Assembly (NCBI RefSeq): GCF_002860125.1
Contig: NZ_PGVA01000041.1
Coordinates: forward strand, 36,900-100,899
DNA from: Bacillus canaveralius
Lineage (GTDB): Bacteria; Bacillota; Bacilli; Bacillales; Cytobacillaceae
Length of the DNA: 64,000 bases
Direction: 5' to 3'
The notes below the pieces were generated by a model. The model searched no databases, was not told the origin of the DNA, and saw only the letters and a program-made list of their open reading frames with translations. This document shows positions 34,763-44,116 of this stretch, piece by piece; position 1 is the first letter of the stretch; each line of letters begins with the position of its first letter. Both the position numbers and the translations under genes were made by a program.

Positions 34763-35365
34763 TTAACTCATCCATTTAGGAGGAGTGTTTTTATCCCAAT
34801 AGATTGTGCCAAGATCGTGATGGGCCTGGAATTGGTCATGATGGGTATGATAATGAAAATTGAACCAAAATCCTGCCTGCGGAGGATGATCTCTCCTCAC
34901 GTGAAAGCGGAGAATATCTTTTTTCGTAATACGGTCGAAAATATGAAAAATCTTTTCTGATTTCCCGTTTCCAGGTGCTTCCGTAATCGCAAGATTCATT
35001 AAGTCTTCTTCAGGATGCCCGGAAATCACCTGATCGATTGCTTTCTCCATTTCAGGCAAAATGATTTCTTGAAATTCATCTTCAATGCACGGTTTAATTT
35101 TCGAACCGAATTTAAGCATCGATTGTTCCTTTGCCTCTTTCATGATTTGCTCGACAACTACTTCCCTGTCTGATAAAGGCTGCCTGATATCTTCGGAAAA
35201 CTGAAAATCAGCTGCAGTTTGAGCCGGATTTGATTCAAAGCTATCCCGCTTTGTCGATTTGCCAGAATGGGTTCCATCATAAAGGAACACCTGGGACGGC
35301 GTAACCATTCCGAACGTTAAAATAGTGACGAGAATAACAAAGGATTTCCTGACCCATTTTGGCAT
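34763..35365 (-). CDS. ypjP: YpjP family protein
   Basis: A 200-aa protein with an N-terminal hydrophobic signal-anchor (SFVILVTILTFGMVTP). It has a His-rich C-terminal segment (NFHYHTHHDQFQAHHDLGTIYW), a feature of the YpjP family and suggestive of metal contact. The middle is acidic and helical. RBS GAAGGGAAAGAG lies before the ATG. The position near the thymidylate operon and brxA fits B. subtilis ypjP. The function is unknown. Confidence 0.88.
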   Translation of the reverse strand: MPKWVRKSFVILVTILTFGMVTPSQVFLYDGTHSGKSTKRDSFESNPAQTAADFQFSEDIRQPLSDREVVVEQIMKEAKEQSMLKFGSKIKPCIEDEFQEIILPEMEKAIDQVISGHPEEDLMNLAITEAPGNGKSEKIFHIFDRITKKDILRFHVRRDHPPQAGFWFNFHYHTHHDQFQAHHDLGTIYWDKNTPPKWMS

Positions 35366-35594
35366 GAAACTCTTTCCCTTCGAAGCAATTGTTCTGAAAG
35401 TCTTTGAAAATACATTTTAAGACTGTTAACAAACTGCTGAGATTGCCATTCATAAAATTTATTATACTTGTTTTTACGAATAAAACGAAAATTGGTTTCA
35501 AATATTTTTCAATGGTTAATAGAATAATATCTTTATTAATTTGGTTAGGTTGTTTTATATTGGAGATAGTAAAACAAAGGGGGAGGGCTGGCTG

Positions 35595-35672
35595 ATGGAT
35601 TGGTCAATTGCATTTGTAATCGGGAGCCTGTTGTTGATGGCTTATTTTGTGTACCTTGCTATCGCCGATTAA
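35595..35672 (+). CDS. Very small hydrophobic peptide
   Basis: A 25-aa frame starting MDWSIAFVIGSLLLMAYFVY, a single membrane helix with a short acidic end (AIAD). AAAGGGGGAGGG stands about 8 bases before the ATG, an unusually strong RBS for a chance frame. Such tiny membrane peptides are common in bacilli but rarely annotated. There is no family assignment and no visible terminator before the dispersed repeat that follows. Confidence 0.5.
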   Translation: MDWSIAFVIGSLLLMAYFVYLAIAD

Positions 35673-35683
35673 CTGAAAAATAA

Positions 35684-35860
35684 GAAAAGCGCAAGCGCCT
35701 TGTTCAGCCCCGACAAGCGCTGGCCGACTAAGAGCGCCCCGTCCTGTGGCAACGTCGGCACTAGTACGTCCTGTACGTCGAAGGGGCTGACGGTGAAGTC
35801 GTTCTTTGACTTCATTGGCAGGACCGAAGCGACTCGAGGGGCTAGGCGCTGGAGCTGGAC
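35684..35860. repeat. GC-rich dispersed repeat (bcr/REP-like)
   Basis: About 177 bases, much richer in GC than the surroundings. It begins GAAAAGCGCAAGCGCCTTG and ends GAGGGGCTAGGCGCTGG. Inner inverted repeats include TGAAGTC/GACTTCA and CAGCCCC/GGGGCTG. Elements with these same ends and variable middles are scattered in intergenic regions of many Bacillaceae genomes. Only one copy is seen in this window. No reading frame is likely. Confidence 0.75.
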
Positions 35861-35938
35861 ATGGAAACGCCCCATAAAGTATCGAAAATTATATACTTTC
35901 CTTAACTACAAAGGGTAGGTAAAAGGCTGACTCACGAG

Positions 35939-36730
35939 TTAGCCTTTTTCCTTTTCCATCACCCCGAAATGAAATTTTGCTGTTTTTCTTCGCTGAACCT
36001 TAAAACCGAATTCTGCAAATCGGCTGCTGCGAAAATGATCTTTTAACACCACACGATGCCTTGCCACTCTGCGGGCATGATCGATCATTTCTTTTGTAAC
36101 CGGTTCATATAAGGCGAACTTCGCAAGAGATTTTATACCATCGGACTCAAGAATCGTTTCTTCAAACATCGGATCAAGATATACACAATCATAGCTGTTA
36201 TCCCCGATTTGGCGTAAATAATCAGTTGCATTAGCATGAACAACATCAATTCCGCGCATTGCCTCATTTATTTCAGTAAAACCCGAATCCCACTCTTTCA
36301 AACCTTGATTGACAATGTATGCTATGTATGAATTCCCCTCAATCCCGGTTATCTTTCCTTCATTGCCTACAGCAAAGCTTGCAACAATGCTGTCGGAAGC
36401 CAATCCAAGCGTGAGGTCAAGAACACTCATTCCTTTTTGCAAACCGGCAGCATCCAGAAAAGGATCATCCCCGCCTTTCATAAGCCGTTTGATTCTGAAC
36501 ATTGCAGAATTCGGATGAAAGAAAAATGGTTCAGCCGTTCCATACAAATATAACTCCAAGCGGTCTTTCCCGATGATCAAACAATCATCCTTCACCAGTT
36601 CCTGTATCGCAGCAATCGATCTTTTTCTGCGCTCTACATAACTGGCACCAAGAACAGCCGCTGTCGTTCTCGCTATTTTTACCATGCTGTCATTTGTCCG
36701 TCCTGCTGTTGTTATAATCATACACTTCAC
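35939..36730 (-). CDS. ypiP: Class I SAM-dependent methyltransferase (YpiP-like)
   Basis: A 263-aa protein. The SAM-binding glycine motif DLTLGLASDSIVAS (near 123-136) and the acidic motif II IEGNSYIAYI fit a class I methyltransferase fold, and the catalytic-like loop DCVYLDPMFEE resembles the DPPY motif of N6-adenine or RsmJ-type rRNA methyltransferases. The substrate is uncertain. It is B. subtilis ypiP-like by position (between ypjP and brxA). Confidence 0.85.
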   Translation of the reverse strand: MKCMIITTAGRTNDSMVKIARTTAAVLGASYVERRKRSIAAIQELVKDDCLIIGKDRLELYLYGTAEPFFFHPNSAMFRIKRLMKGGDDPFLDAAGLQKGMSVLDLTLGLASDSIVASFAVGNEGKITGIEGNSYIAYIVNQGLKEWDSGFTEINEAMRGIDVVHANATDYLRQIGDNSYDCVYLDPMFEETILESDGIKSLAKFALYEPVTKEMIDHARRVARHRVVLKDHFRSSRFAEFGFKVQRRKTAKFHFGVMEKEKG

Positions 36731-36776
36731 CTGTTTTGCGGCTTAAACGAAAAAAGGACGTCAGGAGACATCCTAT

Positions 36777-37211
36777 TTAACAATGGGCTTCAAATGCTGC
36801 TGTAAGATTTTCCATAATCGCTTCCATCGAATGGTCCTCAATATCATGACGCGGGATAAAATGGACAACCTTTGTTCCTTTTAATAGCGCCATGGAAGGA
36901 GACGAAGGCTCGATCCCTTCGAAATACTCGCGCATTTTCGCCGTTGCTTCTTTATCCTGCCCGGCAAAAACGGTGACAAGCTGATCAGGTTTTTTGTCCG
37001 ATCTTAACAGCGCCTGGGTTACCGCCGGCCTGGCAAGTCCTGCTGCACAACCGCAAACAGAATTAACAACTACTAAAGACGTTCCGTCTGTGTTTTCCAT
37101 GAATGCTTCAACTTCATCTGCTGTTGACAACTCTTCAAATCCTGCACGAACGAGCTCTTCCCGCATTGGTATTACCATTTGTCGCATATATTCTTCGTAT
37201 GCCATTGACAT
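36777..37211 (-). CDS. brxA: Bacilliredoxin BrxA (YphP)
   Basis: A 144-aa thioredoxin-fold protein that removes bacillithiol from protein thiols after oxidative stress. The active site is Cys53-Gly-Cys55 in NSVCGCAAGL. Length and sequence are nearly those of B. subtilis YphP/BrxA. RBS GGGAGGGATTTACAC is close to the ATG. It stands between ypiP and ilvD. Confidence 0.97.
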   Translation of the reverse strand: MSMAYEEYMRQMVIPMREELVRAGFEELSTADEVEAFMENTDGTSLVVVNSVCGCAAGLARPAVTQALLRSDKKPDQLVTVFAGQDKEATAKMREYFEGIEPSSPSMALLKGTKVVHFIPRHDIEDHSMEAIMENLTAAFEAHC

Positions 37212-37292
37212 GTGTAAATCCCTCCCGAAAAAGTTTGCAATGCAAGCATACTATAAGCGATGCTTGCATTGCAATTTTGCGGAATTGCTGAT

Positions 37293-39002
37293 TTATATCT
37301 TTAACGGTTGTTTCACTTCAGTTTCCTCAAATGAATCGGTAACAGCTCCTTTTGATGCACAGGAGACGAGTCTTGCGTATTTTGCAAGAGCTCCTCTGCT
37401 GATCAGTGGCGGAGCAGACCATGTGCGTTTTCTTTCTGCCAATTCATCCTCATCAAGCGCGACAGAGAGCACCTGGCTCTCAGTATCAATCGTAACCACA
37501 TCACCGGTCTTAATCAGAGCAATCGGACCGCCAACCTGTGCCTCCGGCGCAATATGGCCGACAACAAGACCATGGGTTCCGCCTGAAAAACGACCGTCCG
37601 TTAACAGCGCTACGCTTTCGCCAAGACCTTTTCCAACGAGGATCCCAGAAATCGAAAGCATTTCTGGCATTCCAGGCCCACCCTTTGGACCTTCATAGCG
37701 GATCACCAGGACATCACCGGCTTGAATCTCCCCATTCATGACTGCTTCTGTCGCTGAAGGTTCATCATCAAATACTTTCGCTGGACCAGTTAATTGCTTT
37801 ACTTTTAAGCCAGACACTTTTGCTACAGCTCCAGAGGGGGCAAGGTTTCCAGATAAAACGACTAATGGACCTGCAGGCTTCAGCGGCTCGCTAACCGGAT
37901 ATATCACTTTTTGGCCGTCTGCCAAGTCCGGGGCATCCGCGAGGTTCTCGGCAAGAGTCTTGCCGGTTACCGTTAAACAACTGCCGTCAAGCAGCCCTTC
38001 TTTTAACAACATTTTCATCACTGCTGATACACCGCCTGCATTATGCAAATCCTGCATGACGTATTTACCGCTCGGCTTTAAATCAGCAAGATGCGGAACC
38101 TTTTTCTGGATCCGGTTAAAATCGTCCAATGATAGATCGACTTCTGCAGCATGGGCAATGGCCATTAAGTGCAAGATCGCATTTGTTGAACCACCAAGTA
38201 CCATTACTACGGTAATCGCATTTTCAAATGCTGCTTTTGTTAAAATATCACGCGGACGAATGTCCTGTTCAAGCAACTGGTAGACTGCCTGTCCAGCAAC
38301 AAACGCATCAGTGCGTTTCTCGTCCGTTTCAGCAGGATTGGAGGAGCTTCCGGGAAGGCTCATCCCCAATGCTTCAATCGCACTTGCCATCGTATTAGCT
38401 GTGTACATTCCACCGCATGATCCAGCCCCCGGACAAGCATTGCATTCGATTTTGTGAAGTTCTTCGCGGTCAATCGATCCTGCATTGTATTGACCGACCC
38501 CTTCAAACGCCGACACGATATCGATATCTTCGCCGTGCAATTTCCCCGGTTTAATCGTTCCTCCATACAAAAATACGGACGGAAGATTCATGCGGGCAAT
38601 CGCCATCAGGCAGCCAGGCATATTCTTATCACAGCCACCAATCGCAACAAAGCCATCAAGGCTTTCTCCCCCAACAACCGTTTCGATTGAATCGGCAATC
38701 AGGTCACGGCTCGGCAGCGAGTACCGCATTCCTTCCGTGCCCATCGAAATCCCGTCAGAAACCGTGATCGTATTAAACACAAGCGGCGCACCGCCCGCTT
38801 CCCTGGCCCCGTCCTTAGCTTGAAATGCCAAATCATTAATATGTATATTGCACGGAGTCACTTCGCTCCATGTGCTTGCAATGCCGATCATCGGCTTTTT
38901 AAAGTCCTCGTCAGAAAAACCGACTGCACGCAACATTGCCCGATTCGGTGCCCTTTTTTCATCATCACTGATTACATGACTTTTGATTCTTAAATCTCTC
39001 AC
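37293..39002 (-). CDS. ilvD: Dihydroxy-acid dehydratase IlvD
   Basis: Dehydrates 2,3-dihydroxy-3-methylvalerate and -isovalerate to the keto acids of isoleucine and valine. It is a 569-aa Fe-S enzyme. Cluster cysteines lie in [10 protein letters not shown] and [12 protein letters not shown], and the C-terminal [13 protein letters not shown] and [11 protein letters not shown] motifs are complete. It belongs to the IlvD clade with PGAGSCGG, not the NCDKITPG / PTCGSCSG type I recall for B. subtilis. The GTG at 39002 is preferred because AAGGTGGAG stands just upstream. A sigma-A promoter and a cre-like site are upstream. Confidence 0.95.
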   Translation of the reverse strand: MRDLRIKSHVISDDEKRAPNRAMLRAVGFSDEDFKKPMIGIASTWSEVTPCNIHINDLAFQAKDGAREAGGAPLVFNTITVSDGISMGTEGMRYSLPSRDLIADSIETVVGGESLDGFVAIGGCDKNMPGCLMAIARMNLPSVFLYGGTIKPGKLHGEDIDIVSAFEGVGQYNAGSIDREELHKIECNACPGAGSCGGMYTANTMASAIEALGMSLPGSSSNPAETDEKRTDAFVAGQAVYQLLEQDIRPRDILTKAAFENAITVVMVLGGSTNAILHLMAIAHAAEVDLSLDDFNRIQKKVPHLADLKPSGKYVMQDLHNAGGVSAVMKMLLKEGLLDGSCLTVTGKTLAENLADAPDLADGQKVIYPVSEPLKPAGPLVVLSGNLAPSGAVAKVSGLKVKQLTGPAKVFDDEPSATEAVMNGEIQAGDVLVIRYEGPKGGPGMPEMLSISGILVGKGLGESVALLTDGRFSGGTHGLVVGHIAPEAQVGGPIALIKTGDVVTIDTESQVLSVALDEDELAERKRTWSAPPLISRGALAKYARLVSCASKGAVTDSFEETEVKQPLKI

Positions 39003-39036
39003 TGCTATCTCCACCTTGTAAAAATAGTTTCTTTCA

Positions 39037-39065
39037 AATATAGCCCCTTTCTATGCTAATTTCAA
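39037..39065 (-). promoter_or_regulatory. Sigma-A promoter of ilvD
   Basis: On the minus strand TTGAAA (39065-39060), 17 bases, TATATT (39042-39037). Predicted start near 39030, about 28 bases before the GTG. Confidence 0.65.
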
Positions 39066-39099
39066 CAATTTTCATAAAATTTTAATATATCAGTTTTAC

Positions 39100-39113
39100 G
39101 GAAAACGCTTCCA
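39100..39113 (-). promoter_or_regulatory. CcpA cre-like site upstream of ilvD
   Basis: The minus strand reads TGGAAGCGTTTTCC, 12 of 14 positions of the cre consensus, centred near -76 from the predicted start. CcpA activates the ilv-leu genes of B. subtilis from upstream sites, so carbon activation is a plausible inference. Confidence 0.4.
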
Positions 39114-39141
39114 GATAAATCTTTTTTGAGTCTGAGCGCAC

Positions 39142-39184
39142 TAAAAAAACCGAATGCTGGATATGTAACCAACACTCGGCTTTC
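39142..39184 (-). terminator. Terminator after cvfC
   Basis: AGCCGAGTGTTGG pairs with CCAGCATTCGGTT, followed by TTTTTTT on the minus strand. Confidence 0.85.
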
Positions 39185-39208
39185 GGCTCAAAAATGCAAT
39201 CACTCTGA

Positions 39209-40357
39209 TTATGCGTGCTCTTCTCCCTGCTTTCTTGCTTCAGTCATCTGCTTCCAGACAGATCCCTTCGCCGCTTCTCCGCCTTCGATCCGGGCAATCG
39301 CGAGCTTAATCTGCATGCTTACTTCAAACTCGGGATCATCTTGAGCTGCCCGTAATGCAGGGAGGACGCTTTCATCACCAACTTCATATAAAAACATGGC
39401 GGCGCGCCAGCGGACAAGCTTGCTGCTGTCTTGCAATGCGTCAGCCATTTTGTTCATGGCCTGTTCGAAACCTAAGTCCGATAAGCAGTCCCCTGCCGTG
39501 CGCCGCACCGTCACCGATTTATCTTCAAGCGCTTTATAAAGCAGTGGCAAAACCTGGGGATCCTCGATCATTCCAAGATAAACGACAGCAAGTCTGCGAA
39601 TCGATGCTTTTTCATCACCGAGTGCTTTTTCAAGCAACGGTAAATCCGCCAGTTCAGGGTCTTCCATTTGTTCAAAAATCTGATAACGCTTCCGCCAGTC
39701 CGGATCATTTAAACTGTCTGCAGTTAATTTTAATTTCTTTCGCCTCTGCGCAGCAACCTGGCAGGTTTTATCTGGATTAGCCGCCTGTTTGACCAAATCA
39801 TTCAAGCGTTCCTCCGGATACGAAGCAATTAGTTCTTCAACAACTTCCTGGCCGACTTGATCAAAATCGCCATAGCGTATCCCGAAATCATGCCATTTTC
39901 GTTCCATGACGACATTATCGGAGGGGTTCTGGACATTTGCCAAAGCTTTTAAAAATACTTCAGGGAGGCCAAATCGCTTTTCTTCGGCTCCATCCGTTAA
40001 CTTCACTTGCATCGGGATTCCTTTGAATATTTGCACCTGCACTTTTATTTCACCATAATGCTCATTCATAACCGGATTTTTTTCATTGTCACTGCTTGAT
40101 TCTTCCCCAAAAGCTTTCCTAACCTGCGGAAGGATCTGTTTCCAATCGTACTTGGCATTTCTTTCTACAGCCAAAAAATCAGCGACGTGATAAACACCTT
40201 TAACACCTTCGACATTCAGGATCGATTTGATTAAATCCGGTGCACCTTCAACATGGTCTTTTTTATAGTTATTGCTTTGGCCCATTGGAAGCTCCCGGTC
40301 TAAAATAATCTTCATTGTATTCGGGCTTGGAGTCGGCTCTATCGCTAATATTTTCAT
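39209..40357 (-). CDS. cvfC: Conserved virulence factor C family protein (YpgR)
   Basis: A 382-aa protein. The N-terminal domain (ILAIEPTPSPNTMKIILD) is of the Nfu/NifU N-terminal scaffold type. The C-terminal half consists of HEAT-like helical repeats (LPLLEKALGDEKASIRRLAV, LPLLYKALEDKSVTVRRTA, etc.). In S. aureus its homologue CvfC affects virulence gene expression; the molecular role is not settled. The start was moved to the ATG after AAAGGGTG, in line with the family N-terminus. Confidence 0.9.
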   Translation of the reverse strand: MKILAIEPTPSPNTMKIILDRELPMGQSNNYKKDHVEGAPDLIKSILNVEGVKGVYHVADFLAVERNAKYDWKQILPQVRKAFGEESSSDNEKNPVMNEHYGEIKVQVQIFKGIPMQVKLTDGAEEKRFGLPEVFLKALANVQNPSDNVVMERKWHDFGIRYGDFDQVGQEVVEELIASYPEERLNDLVKQAANPDKTCQVAAQRRKKLKLTADSLNDPDWRKRYQIFEQMEDPELADLPLLEKALGDEKASIRRLAVVYLGMIEDPQVLPLLYKALEDKSVTVRRTAGDCLSDLGFEQAMNKMADALQDSSKLVRWRAAMFLYEVGDESVLPALRAAQDDPEFEVSMQIKLAIARIEGGEAAKGSVWKQMTEARKQGEEHA

Positions 40358-40445
40358 TTTTATTTTCACCCTTTGCATCTTGATTACGTTTATATCTTGC
40401 AAGAATTTTAACATAATCTTGCCTGTGTATTCACCTTTGGAGATC

Positions 40446-40482
40446 CAAAAAGATCAACCCGGTAAATACAATCACCGGGTTT
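40446..40482 (-). terminator. Terminator after the ABC-F gene
   Basis: The stem AACCCGGT/ACCGGGTT is followed by GATCTTTTT on the minus strand. Confidence 0.75.
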
Positions 40483-40490
40483 GTCCTTGT

Positions 40491-42377
40491 TCACTCGTTC
40501 TCGACTATTTCTGAGAGGTAGCTCCAACGTTCAATTAAATGTTCAAGGCGCTCATTGAGCTCCGCTTCCTCTTGCGTTAATGTATGAGCTTTTTCAAAAT
40601 CGCTGCCTGTAGTTGCCATTTCCGCTGCGATCTCGTTCAGTCTTTTTTCTGCAGCTTCGATATTGCCGTCAATTTCTTCCCATTCCTTTTTTTCCTTGAA
40701 CGTCAACCGCTTCTTTTTCGTTTTGTCGATTGGATTCGTTATTTGCTCCTCAACTGCAGTTTCTTTTAGAAGCGGCTTTTCTGTTTCTTTTTCTAAAAAT
40801 TCGCTATAGTTTCCGTAAAAAGATGCGACTCGCCCTTGTCCTTCCATTATGAGCAGCTGCCTGGCGACCTTATCGAGAAAATAGCGGTCATGGGAAACGG
40901 TTAAGACGACTCCTGGGAAATCATCAAGATAATCCTCGAGTATTGTCAATGTCTGGGTATCGAGATCATTTGTCGGCTCGTCAAGAAGCAAAACATTTGG
41001 TGCTTCCATCAGTAATTTCAATAAATAAAGGCGGCGTTTCTCGCCCCCGGATAGTTTTCGAATCGGCGTACCGTGCGTATTCATCGGAAAAAGGAAGCGC
41101 TCAAGCATTTGCGCTGCCGAAATGGTTTTTCCGTCGGACGTTTCGATGACTTGGGCCGTTTCCTTTAAATATTCGATCATCCTCTTGCTTTCATCCATAT
41201 CCTCGTTTTCTTGGGTATAATAAGCAACCTTCACTGTCTGGCCGATGTCCAGCAGTCCGGAATCCAATTCGGTTGTCCCGGCGAGCAGGTTAAGCAATGT
41301 CGATTTGCCTGTTCCATTTCGGCCGATGATTCCGATTCGATCACCAGGCTTCACGAGCAAATCAAAACCGCTCAAAATGATACGATCGCCGTATGACTTT
41401 GTCGCATCCTTCAGTTCAAAGACCTGTTTGCCGAGCCTGCTTCCGCCGAGGGAAATATCGAGCTTGTCTACCGACTGGACTGAGGATAATTGTTCGTCAA
41501 GCTGATCAAACCGTTGAATCCTTGCCTTTTGCTTCGTCGTTCTCGCCTTGGCCCCTCGTCTTATCCACTCAAGCTCGCGGCGAAAAAGATTTTTTCTTTT
41601 TTCGAGTGTCGCCGCTTCATTTTCTTCACGGATCGCTTTTGCTTCGAGGAATGCTGCATAATTGCCTTTATAGCTGAAAAGACGACCGCCATCGAGCTCA
41701 AAGATCCGATTTGTAACCCGGTCAAGAAAATATCGGTCATGCGTTACAAGCAAAAGCGCCCCGTTATATCTTCCGAGATAATCCTCAAGCCATTTTACAG
41801 AATCATAATCAAGATGGTTTGTCGGTTCATCAAGAATCAATAAATCCGGCTTCTTGATTAAAACTTGTGCGAGGGCGACCCGTTTCTTCTGTCCACCGGA
41901 AAGCTCGCCAACTTTTCTTGTAAAATCGTCAATGCCTAGCTTTGTCAGAATTGTTTTTGCACTTGTACTTAAATCCCAGGCATTGTGTGCATCCATTTTC
42001 TTCTGATGGCCAAAAAGTGTCTCCTGCAAGTGCTGATCGTCTGGATTTTTCGTTAATAGACTAAGCGTTTGTTCATATTGTCTCAGTATGACAAAAATGG
42101 GTGCCTCCCCTTCAAAGACCTGATCCAATACGGACAATTCGGCTAAAAGTTCAGGATTCTGGGATAGGTAGGAAATTGTATAGTCTTTTCCTTTGATAAC
42201 TTCACCCGAATCGGTGAAATCGATTCCAGCGATAATTTTGAGGAGGGACGATTTTCCAGTTCCGTTCACGCCGATTAACCCGACGCGGTCTTTGTCTGAA
42301 ATAGTGAAGGATAATTCGTCAAAAAGCTGTTTTTCCCCGTAAGTTTTAGACACATTTTCAATTGAAATCATCTTCAT
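40491..42377 (-). CDS. ABC-F family ATPase (Uup/YfmR type)
   Basis: A 628-aa soluble protein with two ATP-binding cassettes. Walker A is GVNGTGKSS near 37-45 and GRNGTGKST near 347-355; the signatures are LSGGQKKR and LSGGEKRR. A P-site tRNA-interaction linker lies between them, and a C-terminal coiled coil (about 560-625, lysine/glutamate-rich) marks the Uup/YfmR branch. Members act on ribosomes stalled or in translation-factor-like roles, not in transport. Its start overlaps the ypgQ TGA by ATGA, so they are coupled. Confidence 0.93.
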   Translation of the reverse strand: MKMISIENVSKTYGEKQLFDELSFTISDKDRVGLIGVNGTGKSSLLKIIAGIDFTDSGEVIKGKDYTISYLSQNPELLAELSVLDQVFEGEAPIFVILRQYEQTLSLLTKNPDDQHLQETLFGHQKKMDAHNAWDLSTSAKTILTKLGIDDFTRKVGELSGGQKKRVALAQVLIKKPDLLILDEPTNHLDYDSVKWLEDYLGRYNGALLLVTHDRYFLDRVTNRIFELDGGRLFSYKGNYAAFLEAKAIREENEAATLEKRKNLFRRELEWIRRGAKARTTKQKARIQRFDQLDEQLSSVQSVDKLDISLGGSRLGKQVFELKDATKSYGDRIILSGFDLLVKPGDRIGIIGRNGTGKSTLLNLLAGTTELDSGLLDIGQTVKVAYYTQENEDMDESKRMIEYLKETAQVIETSDGKTISAAQMLERFLFPMNTHGTPIRKLSGGEKRRLYLLKLLMEAPNVLLLDEPTNDLDTQTLTILEDYLDDFPGVVLTVSHDRYFLDKVARQLLIMEGQGRVASFYGNYSEFLEKETEKPLLKETAVEEQITNPIDKTKKKRLTFKEKKEWEEIDGNIEAAEKRLNEIAAEMATTGSDFEKAHTLTQEEAELNERLEHLIERWSYLSEIVENE

Positions 42378-43021
42378 GCCTCACCATTCCATTCACTATG
42401 AAATTCCTTTAAAAATTGTTCCATAAACTCGTGGCGTGACTCAGCCAGCTGTTTGGCTGCATCAGTATTAAGGCGGTCTTTTAACTTCAGCAACTTCTCA
42501 TAAAAATGATGGATTGAAGAAGTTTTGCCATTTCGATACTCTTCCACAGTCATTTTCTCTCTAATTTGGATATGTGGATCATATATCGGCTGTCCCTTAC
42601 TCCCCCCATATGCAAAGGTTCGGGCAATGCCAATCGCGCCAATTGCATCAAGGCGGTCTGCATCCTGGACAATTTCCGCTTCAATTGAAGCTAACTCCTG
42701 GTTGTTTCCGCCTTTAAATGAAATAGAAAAAATAATATCCAAAATATGCTCCTTAATCGCTTTTCCTAAATTAAGGGTATGGATAAAAGCAAGAAGCTTT
42801 ATCTTTCCTGCTTCGCTGCTTACATTTAGCTTTTCGTCCGCTATATCATGGAGCAGGGCAGCCATTTCAATGACAAACAGTTCGCCTCGCTGCTCCCTAT
42901 CTGCTATATTCAAGGCATTTTTCCGGACCCTGTCAATATGATGCCAGTCATGCCCCGTCACATCATTCTTTAAGCTTTCTTTCACAAATTGCTCAGATAA
43001 TTTAATAATCTGGTTCATCAA
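42374..43021 (-). CDS. ypgQ: HD-domain phosphohydrolase (YpgQ-like)
   Basis: A 215-aa protein with a complete HD motif: GHDWHHIDRV (first His), LLHDIADEK (His-Asp) and QDADRLDAIG (Asp). B. subtilis YpgQ is reported to be a Mn-dependent nucleotide pyrophosphohydrolase. It is the first gene of a two-gene operon with the ABC-F ATPase. RBS GCAGGTGCATTG precedes the ATG. Upstream lies a 20-bp tandem repeat. Confidence 0.92.
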   Translation of the reverse strand: MMNQIIKLSEQFVKESLKNDVTGHDWHHIDRVRKNALNIADREQRGELFVIEMAALLHDIADEKLNVSSEAGKIKLLAFIHTLNLGKAIKEHILDIIFSISFKGGNNQELASIEAEIVQDADRLDAIGAIGIARTFAYGGSKGQPIYDPHIQIREKMTVEEYRNGKTSSIHHFYEKLLKLKDRLNTDAAKQLAESRHEFMEQFLKEFHSEWNGEA

Positions 43022-43107
43022 TGCACCTGCTTTCTACCCGTTTTTTATTTTAACACGAACCGTTAAAATTCGAGAATAAAACGAAATTGGTATCCGTTGC
43101 GAAGGGC

Positions 43108-43207
43108 ATTTACGAGCGGAACTTGCGATTTACGAGCGGAGCTCAGGATTTACTGGTGAAACGAAGGATTTACGAGCGGAGCTCGCAATTCACGCGCAAA
43201 TCTCGAC
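43108..43207. repeat. Five tandem 20-bp repeats
   Basis: Unit consensus ATTTACGAGCGGAGCTCGCG, exactly 20 bases per unit, five units in a row at 43108, 43128, 43148, 43168 and 43188. Units 1, 2 and 4 differ at few positions; units 3 and 5 are more diverged. It lies between ypgQ and the terminator of the amidohydrolase gene. No open frame crosses it. Confidence 0.85.
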
Positions 43208-43212
43208 AAATG

Positions 43213-43246
43213 CAAAAAAGCTACCCTTCATTTAAAAGGATAGCGA
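43213..43246 (-). terminator. Terminator after the amidohydrolase gene
   Basis: GCTATCCTT pairs with AAGGGTAGC, followed by TTTTTTG on the minus strand. Confidence 0.8.
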
Positions 43247-43251
43247 CGCAT

Positions 43252-44106
43252 CTATTTTAAAAACGGCTTGATTTTCGGAAAAACATTTATGGACGTATCA
43301 TAAAAAACTGCCTGATGGTGTTGTTCGGGTATCAGTTTTTTTATGAATTCAACATAGGGAGCAACCGGAATAAGCGGCCAGTCGGTGCCGAACAACAGCT
43401 TATCATACGAATCTGCAAATTCGAGGGCATGGCGCAAATGGTCAAGGAACCGCCCCTGCAGACGTTTCATCAGATCCTTCTCTGTTCCAACGATCAACCC
43501 TGATAAATCTGCAAACACATTTGGGTTTTTATAGATGAGTTCTGCTCCTGTCAATGTCCACGGATCGCCGAAATGGGCCATCATAAAAGTAACGTCCCGA
43601 TATTTAACTGCTACTTCGTCAATCGCAAGCGGATGCGAGTATTTGAGCAGCCCGCGTTCCGAATAAGTATCTCCGGTATGAAATACGACAGGCAGACGAT
43701 ATTGGGCGGCGATTTTATATACCGGTTCATATACTTCATCATAAGCATAGAAAGGATAGTAGCCCAAATAAATTTTAATACCGACAACCTCTCGTTTTTG
43801 CACCTCGGCTTCCAGCCTTTTAAGCGCCTGTTCCCCGCAGTCAAACGGATTGATTCCGGCGCAATAGACAATATTTCCGGGAAGGCTTTCGCTTAAATCA
43901 AGACCCATTGGTGTGGAGGCAGCATCGTCGGGAAACCCCATGTCGCCTGTTTCTGTCAATCCCATACCAATCCCGAGGACGACATTCGCTTGCTTGTATT
44001 CAGTTAAAATGCCATCGAAAGAGTAATCAACAAACGAAAGTCGCCGGGCTGTTTCATGGAACGAGTTAATTTTCGAAAAATGCATATGTGCGTCAATAAT
44101 CTTCAT
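43252..44106 (-). CDS. Amidohydrolase family protein (TIM-barrel metal hydrolase)
   Basis: A 284-aa protein with a metal-dependent hydrolase fold. The N-terminal metal motif DAHMHFS (HxH), a mid-barrel VGIKIYLGYYPF with a Lys, FHTGDTYS, MMAHFGDP, and the C-terminal LLFGTDWPLIP (Asp) fit the amidohydrolase_2 group. Family members decarboxylate or hydrolyse small aromatic or cyclic acids; the substrate here is unknown. The start is the ATG after GAAGGAGTAGAC. Upstream lie a GNAT pseudogene and a short frame. Confidence 0.88.
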   Translation of the reverse strand: MKIIDAHMHFSKINSFHETARRLSFVDYSFDGILTEYKQANVVLGIGMGLTETGDMGFPDDAASTPMGLDLSESLPGNIVYCAGINPFDCGEQALKRLEAEVQKREVVGIKIYLGYYPFYAYDEVYEPVYKIAAQYRLPVVFHTGDTYSERGLLKYSHPLAIDEVAVKYRDVTFMMAHFGDPWTLTGAELIYKNPNVFADLSGLIVGTEKDLMKRLQGRFLDHLRHALEFADSYDKLLFGTDWPLIPVAPYVEFIKKLIPEQHHQAVFYDTSINVFPKIKPFLK

Positions 44107-44116
44107 GTCTACTCCT

